Shown: positions 33,561-45,815, counted from the stretch's first letter. The stretch: 64,000 nt of DNA from Hofstenia miamia (GCA_004352715.1 SCFE01000034.1:1087310-1151309), one strand, 5' to 3'. Notes: generated by a model not told the origin, from the sequence alone. A program made the numbers and translations.

Positions 33561-36203
33561 ATAAAATGCCTTTTTTAAAACGATTTCAAAATATAACCTT
33601 TACTGATTCACTTTTAAGCACATGATGTACTTCCTTTGTTGTTGTTGCTATTTTTGTCTAATGCACTTTCACAAGCTTTCGAGTGGTACTTTTATGTAAA
33701 AGAAAGCGGAAATTTATCACTTGTGAACATTTTGATGCCTAAGTGTTTGCTTAAAATGTCAATTATTAAACGTTAACAAGCTTTTAACTAGCTTCTGAAA
33801 TGCATTGGCAATATATTTGTAAAGGGTACATTTCTGTGCTGTGAAGTTGAGAATATGCTTCATTTCTATGATTATTATTTGCATCATCAAAGGATATAGT
33901 GCAATTATATGCATCATAAAAAAATTCACTTCTTCGTTGTCTACATATGAATTTGATAGTTTAATGTTTGCTGTCAGCAATCCCTTAAAATTTTAAGAAG
34001 CCTGTATTTTTGAAATTATGCTGTTTTTAGCAGAAGAGTCGTGTAGAATTTCTGTACTGAATAATATTATTATGGTGTTGTTGTCGAATATCAAGAAAGT
34101 TCACAAAATATGTTTATTAGTATTATTCCCCCACTTATGAAGATTTTTAGCTGTGAAGTTTCTTTCCATGTCTGAAAGAATGATATTCAACGCTTTTTCG
34201 AACAAAAATAACAAAAATATTAATTTAATTGCAAGACTTTCATTATTATTTTAGTTGCAAATCGATAGTCCTAATTACTGCTTATAACTAATTCATTTGC
34301 AGTTCTACATCTTTAGGATTAGCATTAGTTACATTCTAAATTGCGATACTAATTTGGTTGTTTTTTCATTATACAATTCTTGATATATTTAAGTTTATTA
34401 CAATTTGATTTTAAAAATAAAATTGTAAGAAGCAGTATCACTGCTTAACGATAAACAGACTGATGGCCTTTTTGGACAAACCGATTTTTTACATTTACAA
34501 AAAAATTTTCTCCAAGTTCAGTAAGAACGTGAACTATGGACACATTTATTAGTAAGCGTCCCTGAATGAAATATTGGACATTTGTACTGAATTGCATAAC
34601 TACATATAAAATACGTGAAAGATTTTTTCTCGGAAAATTCTGATTTTTTAAAATATTTTTAATTCTCCCCATACTTAATATTCAGGCGAATATAATATTT
34701 GTCCTTCGCTTAAAGTCAGAATTAGGGGCGCTAATGATAAGCCTCAATAGACAGCCCAGATGACAATTTAAGAACGAGTATGAAAAAGGAGACGCTCCCC
34801 TATCGTTTAAACATATTTTCCAGNTAACAGAGCTTACTAAGAATAACTTAAAGGCGATAATATTTCGATGTTTCTGGCAATCTTTTTTGAAAGAAATGTA
34901 TTAGCTTAAAAATTCAATTAAATTCCCAATAAATGTAAATATAAAATGCCTTTTTTAAAACGATTTCAAAATATAACCTTTACTGATTCACTTTTAAGCA
35001 CATGATGTACTTCCTTTGTTGTTGTTGCTATTTTTGTCTAATGCACTTTCACAAGCTTTCGAGTGGTACTTTTATGTAAAAGAAAGCGGAAATTTATCAC
35101 TTGTGAACATTTTGATGCCTAAGTGTTTGCTTAAAATGTCAATTATTAAACGTTAACAAGCTTTTAACTAGCTTCTGAAATGCATTGGCAATATATTTGT
35201 AAAGGGTACATTTCTGTGCTGTGAAGTTGAGAATATGCTTCATTTCTATGATTATTATTTGCATCATCAAAGGATATAGTGCAATTATATGCATCATAAA
35301 AAAATTCATTTCTTCGTTGTCTACATATGAATTTGATAGTTTAATGTTTGCTGTCAGCAATCCCTTAAAATTTTAAGAAGCCTGTATTTTTGAAATTATG
35401 CTGTTTTTAGCAGAAGAGTCGTGTAGAATTTCTGTACTGAATAATATTATTATGGTGTTGTTGTCGAATATCAAGAAAGTTCACAAAATATGTTTATTAG
35501 TATTATTCCCCCACTTATGAAGATTTTTAGCTGTGAAGTTTCTTTCCATGTCTGAAAGAATGATATTCAACGCTTTTTCGAACAAAAATAACAAAAATAT
35601 TAATTTAATTGCAAGACTTTCATTATTATTTTAGTTGCAAATCGATAGTCCTAATTACTGCTTATAACTAATTCATTTGCAGTTCTACATCTTTAGGATT
35701 AGCATTAGTTACATTCTAAATTGCGATACTAATTTGGTTGTTTTTTCATTATACAATTCTTGATATATTTAAGTTTATTACAATTTGATTTTAAAAATAA
35801 AATTGTAAGAAGCAGTATCACTGCTTAACGATAAACAGACTGATGGCCTTTTTGGACAAACCGATTTTTTACATTTACAAAAAAATTTTCTCCAAGTTCA
35901 GTAAGAACGTGAACTATGGACACATTTATTAGTAAGCGTCCCTGAATGAAATATTGGACATTTGTACTGAATTGCATAACTACATATAAAATACGTGAAA
36001 GATTTTTTCTCGGAAAATTCTGATTTTTTAAAATATTTTTAATTCTCCCCATACTTAATATTCAGGCGAATATAATATTTGTCCTTCGCTTAAAGTCAGA
36101 ATTAGGGGCGCTAATGATAAGCCTCAATAGACAGCCCAGATGACAATTTAAGAACGAGTATGAAAAAGGAGACGCTCCCCTATCGTTTAAACATATTTTC
36201 CAG
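33445..36203. repeat. 1,379-bp block present twice across a single N
   Basis: 33445-34823 and 34825-36203 match over their whole length. The one difference noticed is C/T near position 33928 versus 35308. The single N at 34824 separates them. Such perfect head-to-tail copies joined by one N are most simply unmerged assembly overlap. The block holds the end of the mariner relic and a dispersed repeat also seen at 15335-15700. It has no recognised gene. Confidence 0.9.
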
Positions 36204-38280
36204 AATCATGAAAAAATTTCAAAATATTCTCAATCCATTTAAAGTTAACTCCGCCTTTTATTATCATGAGCTGTAGTCACTTAAGCAAAATGATAACTGA
36301 TTAAATTATTTATCGACGTTATTTGAAAAATTCAAAACTACTTTCTTTGGATATTCCACTTTATCCTATAAAAAGTGTGCACTTAGTTTGCAGAAACACA
36401 AAAAACTCTAGTGAAAAAATTGGGTCATCCTATACGTAGAATATTTGAATGATTGACAGTGACAGTAAGAAAAAACAATTGAATTTCTGTACAAATTTAG
36501 TTTAGAATCATAAACAGTTTAATATTGAAATCAGTGTATATCGTTAATATATGATATATGTGTTTTGTGCGCAGATTGAATTTGTAAAATTAAAAATGGG
36601 CAATTTTTGAGACTACTTTATATAGAGAAAATTTCCGATTTAGAAGAAAAATAGATAAATTTCATGTTAGTAATAATAGTAATATTTGTTATCAAAAACG
36701 TTGCATAAAAATCAAAATGAAAATCTAGGAGAGCAAGATTCAAAGTAGACACTATAAAACAACACATGGACGTCAATTGAAACCAATTTTTTCTCAAATA
36801 GTCGATTTTCATAATTTTTTGACTAATTTTTTTCTGGCTAAATACAGAGTAGAAATTTATCTACATATAATAATATTTCCCTATTTTGTTTTATTAACTT
36901 TAAACAGCCCGTACATTTTATAAGAATTATTCATGATTCCTCGAAAAAAAATTTAAATGCTTTTATCTCAAAAAATATTTGTGCTATGCTCAATCAGAAA
37001 GCACCATGTGATAGAAGATATAGTTTCCTCTTTCAATTTCGCCTTTAATCTGCGACTTCGTTCTCTCCCATTGAACAATGTTGTTGCGGCGACCGACCTC
37101 TGAGTTTGCGCACGGCACTCTTCAATGAATTTGGGATGTCTCTACACATATCAAGAAACAGTAAAAGTTTTCTATTGCATTCATGAGCTTAAAACTTTAT
37201 AAATACATGGCATGGGAAGAATTTAGATTTCTTTCAAAATTTTGAAGGTAAAATAGTTATTCTTTTAACTGCTTGAGCCACACAAATACGCTTTAATAGA
37301 AATTTTCAACATTCCGTCAAAAAATGTTCCCCAATAGGTCTGTTCATGCCTCACGATATTCTAATTTGCAAGTAGCTTTGGAAAAAATTCTTTGAATGTG
37401 TGAAAAAAAAGTTTGTTCTTTGAAATTGACTTGGGTGATTTAAAGCAGCTAATTATATTTTCAAAGATATGATCAGTTATCATTTCATTAGAAAACCATA
37501 AGAATATATTTATGATTTTAGCTTGTATACGATCAATTTTATTTATTTTGACATGTGGCTTGAATTTTTTATGAAAAACTTTAAAGTCTTGTAAATTAAT
37601 CTGCTGTTTTTCATGATGTTTACATTGTTATTTTGTGTATTGATTTAGTTTATTTTAATTATAATAATATGCTGACAACAAAAACGCATCTTCGCCTTCA
37701 CATTATCGACCTGTGATTTTATTGTCAATTACGCTGAAAAAAACTATTACCAGTTTGTTAACACATGGGTAATCCTGATTTTTTAGTGAATTTTAAATGA
37801 AAGCCTTAGTCGCTTTGAGCATAATGAGAAAATACAAATTTCGAAAAAATTTCAGAGATGTTTGTAAGGTCTGCGTAATAGAAAAAACAGTGAATCCAAA
37901 AATTTTTCAACTCCGATGTATATATACATATACATATGGTGTATAAAATGTATTAGACAATCTCGTTACAAAAATTAAACCCACAAAAATTCTGTGACAG
38001 AATGACCTGTGATTTAAATAGCACATTAATCACTGAATGCTTCAAAGATCATTTTAAAAAGTTCTTTCCATTTGTCTGAAAATGATTCAAATAGTACAAA
38101 TCACTCACTTTTTAAAAATATGTGGGGTACTGCAAGGGCTAAGGGAAGTAATTATAAAATTTTGCTTGTTGTTCTTTTTACATCACATAAATTTCGACCT
38201 CTGGTATTTATTGATCTTAAGATAAGAACGTATAGCCAAGCTCCTTTAACAAGATTAGCAAATATCGTAAATCACAAAGG
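36204..38280. other. Region upstream of the EF-hand gene
   Basis: AT-rich, with no element or exon recognised. A more GC-rich patch lies at about 37030-37135 without coding pattern. The last few hundred bases should be the 5' untranslated region and promoter of the EF-hand gene. The plus-strand frame at 38072-38353 overlaps that gene in another frame and is not coding. Confidence 0.4.
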
Positions 38281-38586
38281 ATGTCTAAAGATGAAGATCT
38301 CATCGAAAGAGTGGCCAAGGAATCTAACCTTTCTGAGCATGATATTAGACTGATGCTTAAGAAATGTCAAGAAGATTATCCTTCGGGTTTCATTAGCAAG
38401 GACGATTTAGCATCAATTTTTTCAGCGACAATTCATCAAAAACACAGCGAGGCATTTAGCGACCTATTGTATAATGTTTTTGATAAAAATAATGATGGGC
38501 ATGTCGACTTTGTGGAACTTCTTTGTGGTTTGGCTTTATTCAGTGAAGGTGCAAGCTATGACGAACTGCTAAATCTTTCATTTGAG
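38281..38586 (+). CDS. EF-hand calcium sensor, exon 1 (residues 1-102)
   Basis: First of two coding exons of a small EF-hand protein (183 residues when spliced), a cytosolic Ca2+ sensor of the NCS/calcineurin-B/calaxin-like group by layout. The ATG at 38281 has A at -3 (CAAAGGATG). The N-terminal helices contain a degenerate first hand (ESNLSEHDIRLMLKK...DYPSGFISKDDLA). The canonical loop DKNNDGHVDFVE lies at residues 68-79, with D, N, D, the central G and E in the binding positions. The conserved GLALFSEGASYDELL follows. The reading frame runs on past the exon but loses all family character after Phe-Glu, where GAG|GTTATT is a 5' splice site. No myristoylation glycine follows Met (MSKD), unlike classic NCS proteins. 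Exact family not settled. Confidence 0.8.
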
Positions 38587-39344
38587 GTTATTATTTATTT
38601 ATATTTAATGTTTCTGTATACATCTATAAATCAACGAAATAGAACTTGTAATAATTTCTAGAATTATCAGAAATTGAAAATTTATAGACACTAGTATTTA
38701 ACAGATTTGGCTGTCGACAGTCACAACCCACAGCTTGCGACTGATTACAGCCAGAACCCGATGACTCTTTCAAACTTAAAATCGCGATTCTTAGCAGCCG
38801 CAAGCTTAACTTTAGTAATCTGAATTAAACAGGGTTTTCACAATGAACAATGAGTTTTCTTCAAGTGAGTGTAATTTCAGACATATTAATGGGAGGCAAG
38901 AAGCTTCAGCTATGTATATATATATATATATATATTGGATTTGTGAGATTAGAATTTATTTTTGTAATTAAATTACATGTACAGTTGGGGTAATAAATTT
39001 ACATACACCACCAATGTATGAACAATTTTTCATTTATTAAGCTAATCATGATGCAGCAATCATGCTATAAACCCAAGAATTAACAAATTACCATTGAATG
39101 TAACTGACCAAAACACAATTTTAATGTTGGCCAACAGTTCTTAGAATTATGTTTGCTATTTGTTAGTGGTGGGAACTTGTACAATAGAAATATTTAAGAT
39201 AGTATTTACGATTAAAGATTACATTTAACTACAGGAAAATAAAAGAGAAAAGAAATGCTTGGAATTGGCCAAACAAGAAAAATCACATTTAAATTACAAC
39301 AACCAAGATTAATTAATGAAGAAAATACTATTTTTGAAATTCTA

Positions 39345-41278
39345 ATGTGGGGGCTCCCAAACGCAGTCCTAACTTTAGAACTGGATGGTACCGACCAGTT
39401 CTGGTCCTGAAGCCCTAGGAATCGAGTAACAAAGAGCTTTATAGTTTAGACTCCTGCAGGACTGCAACCGGCCCCTCCAACGCCCCCAGATTGGTGGCGG
39501 AAGCCTGGTGTCTTCCTTCGTTGCCTATCAATGCTCGATTGCAAAGGTTGGGGTGACAGGTCTTAATATGCCGTAAGTACCAACCTTTGCTCTTGTACGA
39601 CTTGTAGCATCCCTTCGCTTCACACTTCCAGCAATTAGCATCCGCTATAGTCGTGGAGCTCTGCGTATGGTCATTTCTGACATGACGATTTAACGCCTTT
39701 TGGGCAGAAAACATACGCGCACACTCCGTGCACCTCAGGTGTCTCGTACTGGCTTGTGTGAGCCTCGGTACTGCTGCATAAGCCGCCCCAGCAATTCTAT
39801 CCCGTAGCACCGCTGAGTCCCCGTTGATTGACTCTAATAGGCTGCTAACAACCTCTCTCGCGTTTCTTGAATGAGTGCACGATGTGGTCAAAGTGGAAAA
39901 CAGTTGAGACTCCCCCAGAGTAACACCCATTAACCACTGCACATCAAGTACAAGCCGTTTNNNNNNNNNNNNNNNNNNNNNNNNNNNNNNNNNNNNNNNN
40001 NNNNNNNNNNNNNNNNNNNNNNNNNNNNNNNNNNNNNNNNNNNNNNNNNNNNNNNNNNNNNNNNNNNNNNNNNNNNNNNNNNNNNNNNNNNNNNNNNNNN
40101 NNNNNNNNNNNNNNNNNNNNNNNNNNNNNNNNNNNNNNNNNNNNNNNNNNNNNNNNNNNNNNNNNNNNNNNNNNNNNNNNNNNNNNNNNNNNNNNNNNNN
40201 NNNNNNNNNNNNNNNNNNNNNNNNNNNNNNNNNNNNNNNNNNNNNNNNNNNNNNNNNNNNNNNNNNNNNNNNNNNNNNNNNNNNNNNNNNNNNNNNNNNN
40301 NNNNNNNNNNNNNNNNNNNNNNNNNNNNNNNNNNNNNNNNNNNNNGACCGGCCGAAAAGACAGAGATCGTCAGCATACTCTATGTGCTTAAGTTCCACTT
40401 CCCCTTGTCCAAAGAAAGAGTTAAAAACAATTCCTTTGGGGGTTCCATGGAGTCCCTCACAGATCAGAAAGTGGAAAAGGAGGTTAAATAAGCACGGGCC
40501 GAGGACACATCCTTGTCGGACTCCACGCTCAAGTTTAAAACTTACTTGTGGACGTGCTATCGGTGTGTCATGCAAAGACTTAATGATCGCTATTATCCGT
40601 TTTGGTACGCCAATTGCTAATAGACACTGCAAAATTACTGGCCTTGGTACGGAATCAAAGGCCTTTTGTAGGTCAATGAAACACGCAAGAAGGTTTTCTT
40701 TCCATAATCTAGAAGCCTCCTGTGCTTGCCGCAGCACATGTATAGCCTGTATAGTTAACTTACCAGCCCTAAAGNAGTTAAAAACAATTCCTTTGGGGGT
40801 TCCATGGAGTCCCTCACAGATCAGAAAGTGGAAAAGGAGGTTAAATAAGCACGGGCCGAGGACACATCCTTGTCGGACTCCACGCTCAAGTTTAAAACTT
40901 ACTTGTGGACGTTCGCCGCGAATGTGTGCTATCGGTGTGTCATGCAAAGACTTTATGATCGCAATTATCCGTTTTGGTACGCCAATTGCTAATAGACACT
41001 GCCAAATTACTTGCCTTGGTACGGAATCAAAGGCCTTTTGTAGGTCAATGAAACACGCAAGAAGGTTTTCTTTCCGTAGTCTAGAAGCCTCCTGTGCTTG
41101 CCGCAGCACATGTATGGCCTGTATAGTTGACTTGCCAGCCCTAAAGCCAAATTGAGTAGGTGGAAGCACATGTTTCTCTAGAAGTATTTTCTCCAATCTG
41201 TTAAGCAGAATTTTTGCAAATATTTTTCCTCCGACATCCAATAAGAAAATGGTGCGGTAATTGTTAGGGTCGAGTTTA
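39345..41278 (-). mobile_element. LINE fragment with C2H2 fingers, inside the Tc1 element
   Basis: The minus strand encodes a non-LTR retrotransposon ORF. RT motifs are PNNYRTIFLLDVGGKIFAKI (41270 downward), FGFRAGKSTIQAIHVLRQAQ, CFIDLQKAFDSVPR, LERGVRQGCVLGP and EYADDLCLFGR. After the N gap (39961-40345) comes the C-terminal region with two C2H2-type fingers: C-x2-C-x12-H-x4-H and C-x4-C-x12-H-x4-H. The element starts at RT motif 1, so it is 5'-truncated, with no endonuclease. The 3' end is near 39345. Its base composition is clearly richer in GC than the surroundings, suggesting a recent arrival. Clade not settled. Confidence 0.7.
40419..41143. repeat. Doubled RT segment around a single N
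   Basis: 40419-40774 and 40776-41143 both encode the same RT stretch (FRAGK to GIVFN) with a few substitutions and a 12-base indel. They are joined by one N at 40775. This makes the RT domain look duplicated in the protein. It is either two LINE copies or alleles misjoined. Confidence 0.8.
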
Positions 41279-41331
41279 ACACTTCATTTGTATTGATTTT
41301 ATTAGCAAAAATGATGGAGGAATAGAGAAAA

Positions 41332-41424
41332 ATTCCCCCAGAATTCTGAAAGAAGCTGGTATATGGCTACCATAGACGTCTGGTTGCTGTCAAGCAAGCC
41401 AACGGACATGCTATAGAATATTAA
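41332..41424 (+). pseudogene. Tc1 transposase, C-terminal remnant
   Basis: The plus strand reads IPPEF, stop, KKLVYGYHRRLVAVKQANGH and ends IEY-stop. The same end (K-L-x-x-x-x-RR-x-x-AV-x-x-x-G-x-x-x-x-Y-stop) closes Tc1 transposases. It lies just inside the right inverted repeat, where the transposase end should be, and reads toward it. The catalytic DDE part is gone, displaced by the LINE. Confidence 0.75.
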
Positions 41425-42248
41425 CTGCAAAGTGTTGTGCTAATTGAACATTGTATTTAAACTTTTGACCCTGCACTTTCAGACTTGAAACGTAAAATTG
41501 TTGTATAATTCAAAGAGTGGTTGGCCCAATATCGAAATTGTGTTTTGAGTGGTTGCAGTCAATGGTTGTCTGTTTGTTCTTGGGTTTATACCATGATTGC
41601 TGTGAGATATGCTGAATAAATGATAAATTTGTTCATGCATTGCTGATGTATGTAAACTTATGACCCCACCTGTATATACAGCCAAACATCGGCCTAAGTT
41701 ACGTACAGTCCTTTCAGTTCTGGAAATCGAAATCATTCCAGTTTCCGCATCGCAACCTAATTGCCCGCAAAGTATTCGTGATACCAACCTCAAAGGCTAA
41801 GTCTGAGCTCAACGTCTACTCGGCAGGATATTTTGTTAATGAAAATCGTACTCTTTTATAAAGAGATGCTGTTAAGGCAGTTGAAGTTTTGAAAGGAGCA
41901 AGACTTAAAGAAATATCTAGACTCTTAATCTGCACTGCATATTTTCCAAATTTAAAAATATTCCAATTTGAGAATATAACTTTCTTAGCCATTAAATTAC
42001 TGTGTCTTTTCACTTAACTTTAAGGAAGTGTTCCCATCGTGTCGCAAATATCAAATTCCGGGCCGAGTCAAAACTGGTCAAAATTCTGGAAAAATAGACC
42101 GGTCGACTACAGCCTGTTGAGAAAATGTTTAGCCGGTTTAGTCGGGTAAGCAAAAATCGTGACCGGTTCGAACTCTGCTTCAGCCCCAAACATTAACAGA
42201 CATGAATGTATTGCTAGAATATCAGATCATTCAAAGAATGATTTTTAG

Positions 42249-42494
42249 ATATGCGATGTTGATAAAAATGGTATTGTTGATCTGAAGGAGCTTATCAAAT
42301 TTATGACATCAGTGTATTCTCTTAGTATAAGGAAACGAAAACATGCCAAGCAGTTGGCTCAAGAAGATGCTCGCAGACTTTACGCAGAAATGTCAATGAA
42401 CCACAGAGTTGCAGTAACCCTCGAAGAATGGAAAACAGTGATTTCCAAAGATCCATTTGGAAAAAATGTTATTAAATTTTTAAGTGGTGAATGA
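42249..42494 (+). CDS. EF-hand calcium sensor, exon 2 (residues 103-183)
   Basis: This exon starts after TTTTTAG. It continues in frame with ICDVDKNGIVDLKELIKFMT, whose loop DVDKNGIVDLKE (residues 105-116) is a complete EF-hand with D, D, N, the central G, D and E. The rest is helical and basic (SIRKRKHAKQLAQEDARRLY). Then MNHRVAVTLEEWKTVI occupies the place of a fourth, non-canonical hand that lacks the acidic loop residues. The protein ends KFLSGE. Two functional loops out of four is common in such sensors. The paired loops in exons 1 and 2 would form one EF lobe. The splice join is by reading-frame and motif continuity, not transcript data. Confidence 0.8.
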   Translation: MCDVDKNGIVDLKELIKFMTSVYSLSIRKRKHAKQLAQEDARRLYAEMSMNHRVAVTLEEWKTVISKDPFGKNVIKFLSGE

Positions 42495-45400
42495 ATTTTA
42501 TTTAAGACAGCTATTGTAGATGATTCTAGAAAAATGTATATCCATAATTTAAATTTTGATATCGTTGTTTACTCAATTCCACAAAAAACAAGAGACATAT
42601 CAAATTAATGCCATATGATATCATTCGTAAGAGCAAATTCTAACATCACACATATTTTAGAAGGCTTTGTAAGGCCATTTTTTTGGTCTTGATCCTGACA
42701 TATCAGCAAATACATAAACCTGTTGCAAAATATTTTTCAGTCTCTAAATCTTCTTCAAGATATTTTATTATCAGCCGCAAACTGCAAATTTAGATGTTAA
42801 GTAAAAAAATAAGGCAATTGGATTTTCGAACTCAGCATGAAAAATTACTCCGAATGATTAAGGCTTCAAAAGCATTCATAATCCTTCTTTATCAACTCAG
42901 ATGTCCTAATTGACTAATTCTGGAATAAGAAGACTTTCACTTGCATTGATAATCTGAACATAAGCATGAACACTTACTTTGAGCAATATTTTGCCGTGTT
43001 AAAGCCTATATTCTGGAATAGAGATTAGGTTAAACCAAACTATTTCTTAACTACCATATGTAATGACTCTATTTTCTTTAATTATTTTTTACCCATATTC
43101 ATTTGTTACAAATATTATTCGAAATCCATTATATTGGCTTGCGTAAGAAAGTAAGTTCTAATAAATATTCATGTAATTTTCATAACAAATAAACTCTCTG
43201 GAAATTAATTTAAATTTAAGTATATTTTCAAGACAACTGAAGCAAAGAATTGATATATTTTCAACAATATATTTGGAGCCTTTTCTTATATACATATCAT
43301 TAATGTAACAAAAGAAAAAATTCCTATCTCCACTATCGCGGCTGATGCTACAGTAATCCTAAATATTATGAATATGCGATAATAATTTCAAAGTTTAAAA
43401 AGTGGATACAATAATTCAATAGATGAAATTGTTTATCATAAATGTACAAAATAATGTCAGGCCCAGAACAAGCCCGCGAGATAAGAGACGACGAGCACGT
43501 CGCCGCGCACAGGTCTGAACCCGCATAGAATTAGTTAGGACATAGTATGAAATCCGCCTCCTGTTATTATTTTGTATTCATCAATGTTTCAAATGTTAAA
43601 TAAATCGCGTTTTATGAAAAAAAAATGTTTGCCATTTATTTTGTGGTGTGCGATCTAGTAGGAAGAGATATGTTGTCGAGGTGACGGACATCAAAGGAAT
43701 TGACCTTGAGAATTAAAACCCTTTAATGGAATTGCACACTCTACATGCAAGTTTTGTCGAGATGAATTTTGTATTATGTTAAAACAGAATAAGGTCAAAT
43801 TATTAACACGTATGGAAAATCAGACATGACAGCTAATTAAATGTATCATCTTATGGCTCAATACAAATATATAGCAGGCCTTCGACTTTGGATGTATGAA
43901 ATCTTGGGAGATAATTCAAAGGTCTCTATCAAAATTGGACTTGTGATACCTTAAGGCCTACTAAATTAATAATTTACTAAATTTATTTCGTAGTTTTTGA
44001 CACCTCAAACCAAGTTTAATGCAAACCCAAGAAAAACACAATGACTAAAGACTACTAAAAAAATTTGCAAGCGGCTTTATTGGCATCTGGAATATTATTT
44101 TATTATGAGCACTTAGCAATGAGATTTACAGAAATGAACAGAAGTCATAGATTCCTAAAACATTCTGAGAAAAGGATTTAGATTTAGAGGATTCCACAGA
44201 TGTGGCCAATGGTGAGGACTTATCCACTAATGATTCATGAACCGATGCTTGGATTTCAAAATTTATGAGTTATTTATATTTCATAAATCATTAAATACCA
44301 AAATTTAATTTTAAAGGCTTATAAGGTAGATGAAATTTCAAAATTATTTTTTAATGAGTATTTGAGAACCTTAAGAATATAGCTAAGCAGTTTCGAAACA
44401 ATATTTGAATTTTGTATTCTTTTCAGTTCTGATAGGTTTGCAAATTTATTGTTCACAGATATGATAAATACAATTTTTTCTGATTGATTCACCCACACAA
44501 TAACCTTCTTGTCATTGTTGAGAGTTTGTTAGTTTGAATTGGCAGGTAAAACGGTTACTCACCAGTGGTTGGAAGGAAGGTTACTTAATAAAATTTTAAG
44601 TGGCTCATCAATCTACTAATATGGAAATTTATTAGTTGTTTTTAGATCCTCTGAAGTTATCATTTAAAAACACTTGCAAATGATGTCCGCTGTGCAATGA
44701 TATTGTGTCGGTAATACAATCTTTGATCATAAAACTTTTGTTTAAATATTCAAATACTGAAGTGATTGCAGCTTGTTTTTATCATCTTGAAGTTGCTTTG
44801 TAGTTTTGAAATTGGTAAGTACACCAACAAAGCATATCTCAAGTAGACTGAAAATCAACCGGTTTCTATTGCGAATTGGGGCGAAGTTTGCTAAAATTTA
44901 AAATTTAACTACGGATTCTAATGAAAAATTCGCATGGATTCTAAACTGGATGTTAAAGCCTTATTTATTGCATTATTCCCAATACCACGACTGTTAGAGG
45001 TCTATGATGGTAAATGACATTAAAATTTTTTTATTTTAATAGTGCACTTCAGTAGACTCTCCTATTTCTACAATGTTTTCATGTATAATTCCTTTTTGCA
45101 GGAGTCTAATCGTGTAGCCTACATTTAACATGATATAATTAGACTAGCCTACATGTACTTTCAAATGCCGCACTTATATGCTATTGATGCCCAAAATTGT
45201 AGTATAATGTGAAAACACCATTGCAATAACAAAAAGGTGAGCTAAAGGGATGCATAATCATTTGCATTCGAGGTTATCCTAAGATTGATTATATTATATC
45301 AATGAATTAAATGCTATTGTTCGAAATAAAAATTCATTTCTCGATCAAATACTTTGTCCAACAGTAAAAAATCTCGATAGTTTACATTGCAAATTTTAAC

Positions 45401-45815
45401 TTTTCTAATATAATATTTAAGAATAAACTTCTTGATATACTTATTTCATTGTGCTTATGTAAATTTTATTATGTAAGCAAATCAGTGTGTTATCTTTTTT
45501 AGTTCATTTCAAAATTAATATGACTGTGAGTTTAATACGGCGTGTATGACAGAGGTAATTCTAGGAAGAACTTTATAAAAGGTTTTTGATAAAAACACCA
45601 ATAAAGTTTAAATGAAATTTAATTAATATGATATTTCAATTATATCCAAAATAAATGTCTACAGTTTTTTAATTTTTTAATTTTTTCCAAATCCTCATAA
45701 TTTGCAACTCGTTTACATTCAATTCGACAAACATGTTATTTATGTTTTGTAAGAGTTAAAAATGTCATTAAAATAACACAGTAGAATTTTCCAAAAATTT
45801 ATCAATAAATTGCAT
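42495..45815. other. Downstream of the EF-hand gene; unannotated
   Basis: No gene is recognised. The first few hundred bases should be 3' untranslated region. At 43455-43630 lies a GC-rich island starting TGTCAGGCCC, with CGACGAGCACGTCGCCGCGC and an AATAAA followed by A-rich sequence. It could be a solo LTR or the 3' end of a retroelement, but no matching end or target duplication was found. Confidence 0.35.

Larger units (their letters stand above)
38982..41672 (+). mobile_element. Tc1-like transposon with long inverted repeats, in the intron
   Basis: The left end begins CAGTTGGGGTAATAAATTTA and the right end, on the other strand, CAGGTGGGGTCATAAGTTTA. TA dinucleotides lie on both sides (38980-38981 and 41673-41674), the Tc1/mariner target duplication. 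The inverted repeats align for about 150 bp, including TATAAACCCAAGAA and AAAACACAATTT. The terminal word TTTACATACA also occurs in the long IR/DR-type Tc1 elements of vertebrates. A transposase C-terminus remains at the right. The middle is replaced by a LINE fragment with an N gap. Confidence 0.8.
38587..42248 (+). other. Intron of the EF-hand gene (3,662 bp, GT-AG, phase 0)
   Basis: It begins GTTATT and ends GATTTTTAG, and is inserted between codons. It carries a TA run (38914-38935), a Tc1 element (38982-41672), a LINE fragment inside that element, and a 385-base N gap. The part 42050-42170 has GC-rich inverted words (CCGGGCCGAG, GACCGGTC, GACCGGTTCG) like those of short DNA-transposon ends. 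Confidence 0.75.

Noticed and set aside
33759-36052. Four small minus-strand frames (33759-33980, 34445-34672 and their copies)
   Set aside because: They recur only because the whole block is doubled; no domain and no independent conservation.
38072-38353. 93-residue plus-strand frame overlapping the EF-hand start
   Set aside because: Different frame from the EF-hand exon, no domain; the overlap codes for the EF-hand protein.
40382-41155. 257-residue plus-strand frame
   Set aside because: It is the antisense shadow of the LINE RT, kept open by the GC-richer codons of that strand, and crosses a single N.
39439-41241. A single intact 600-residue RT-zinc-finger protein
   Set aside because: The frame includes a 385-base N gap, a doubled RT segment across one N, and no ATG at its apparent start; it is a composite of LINE fragments.
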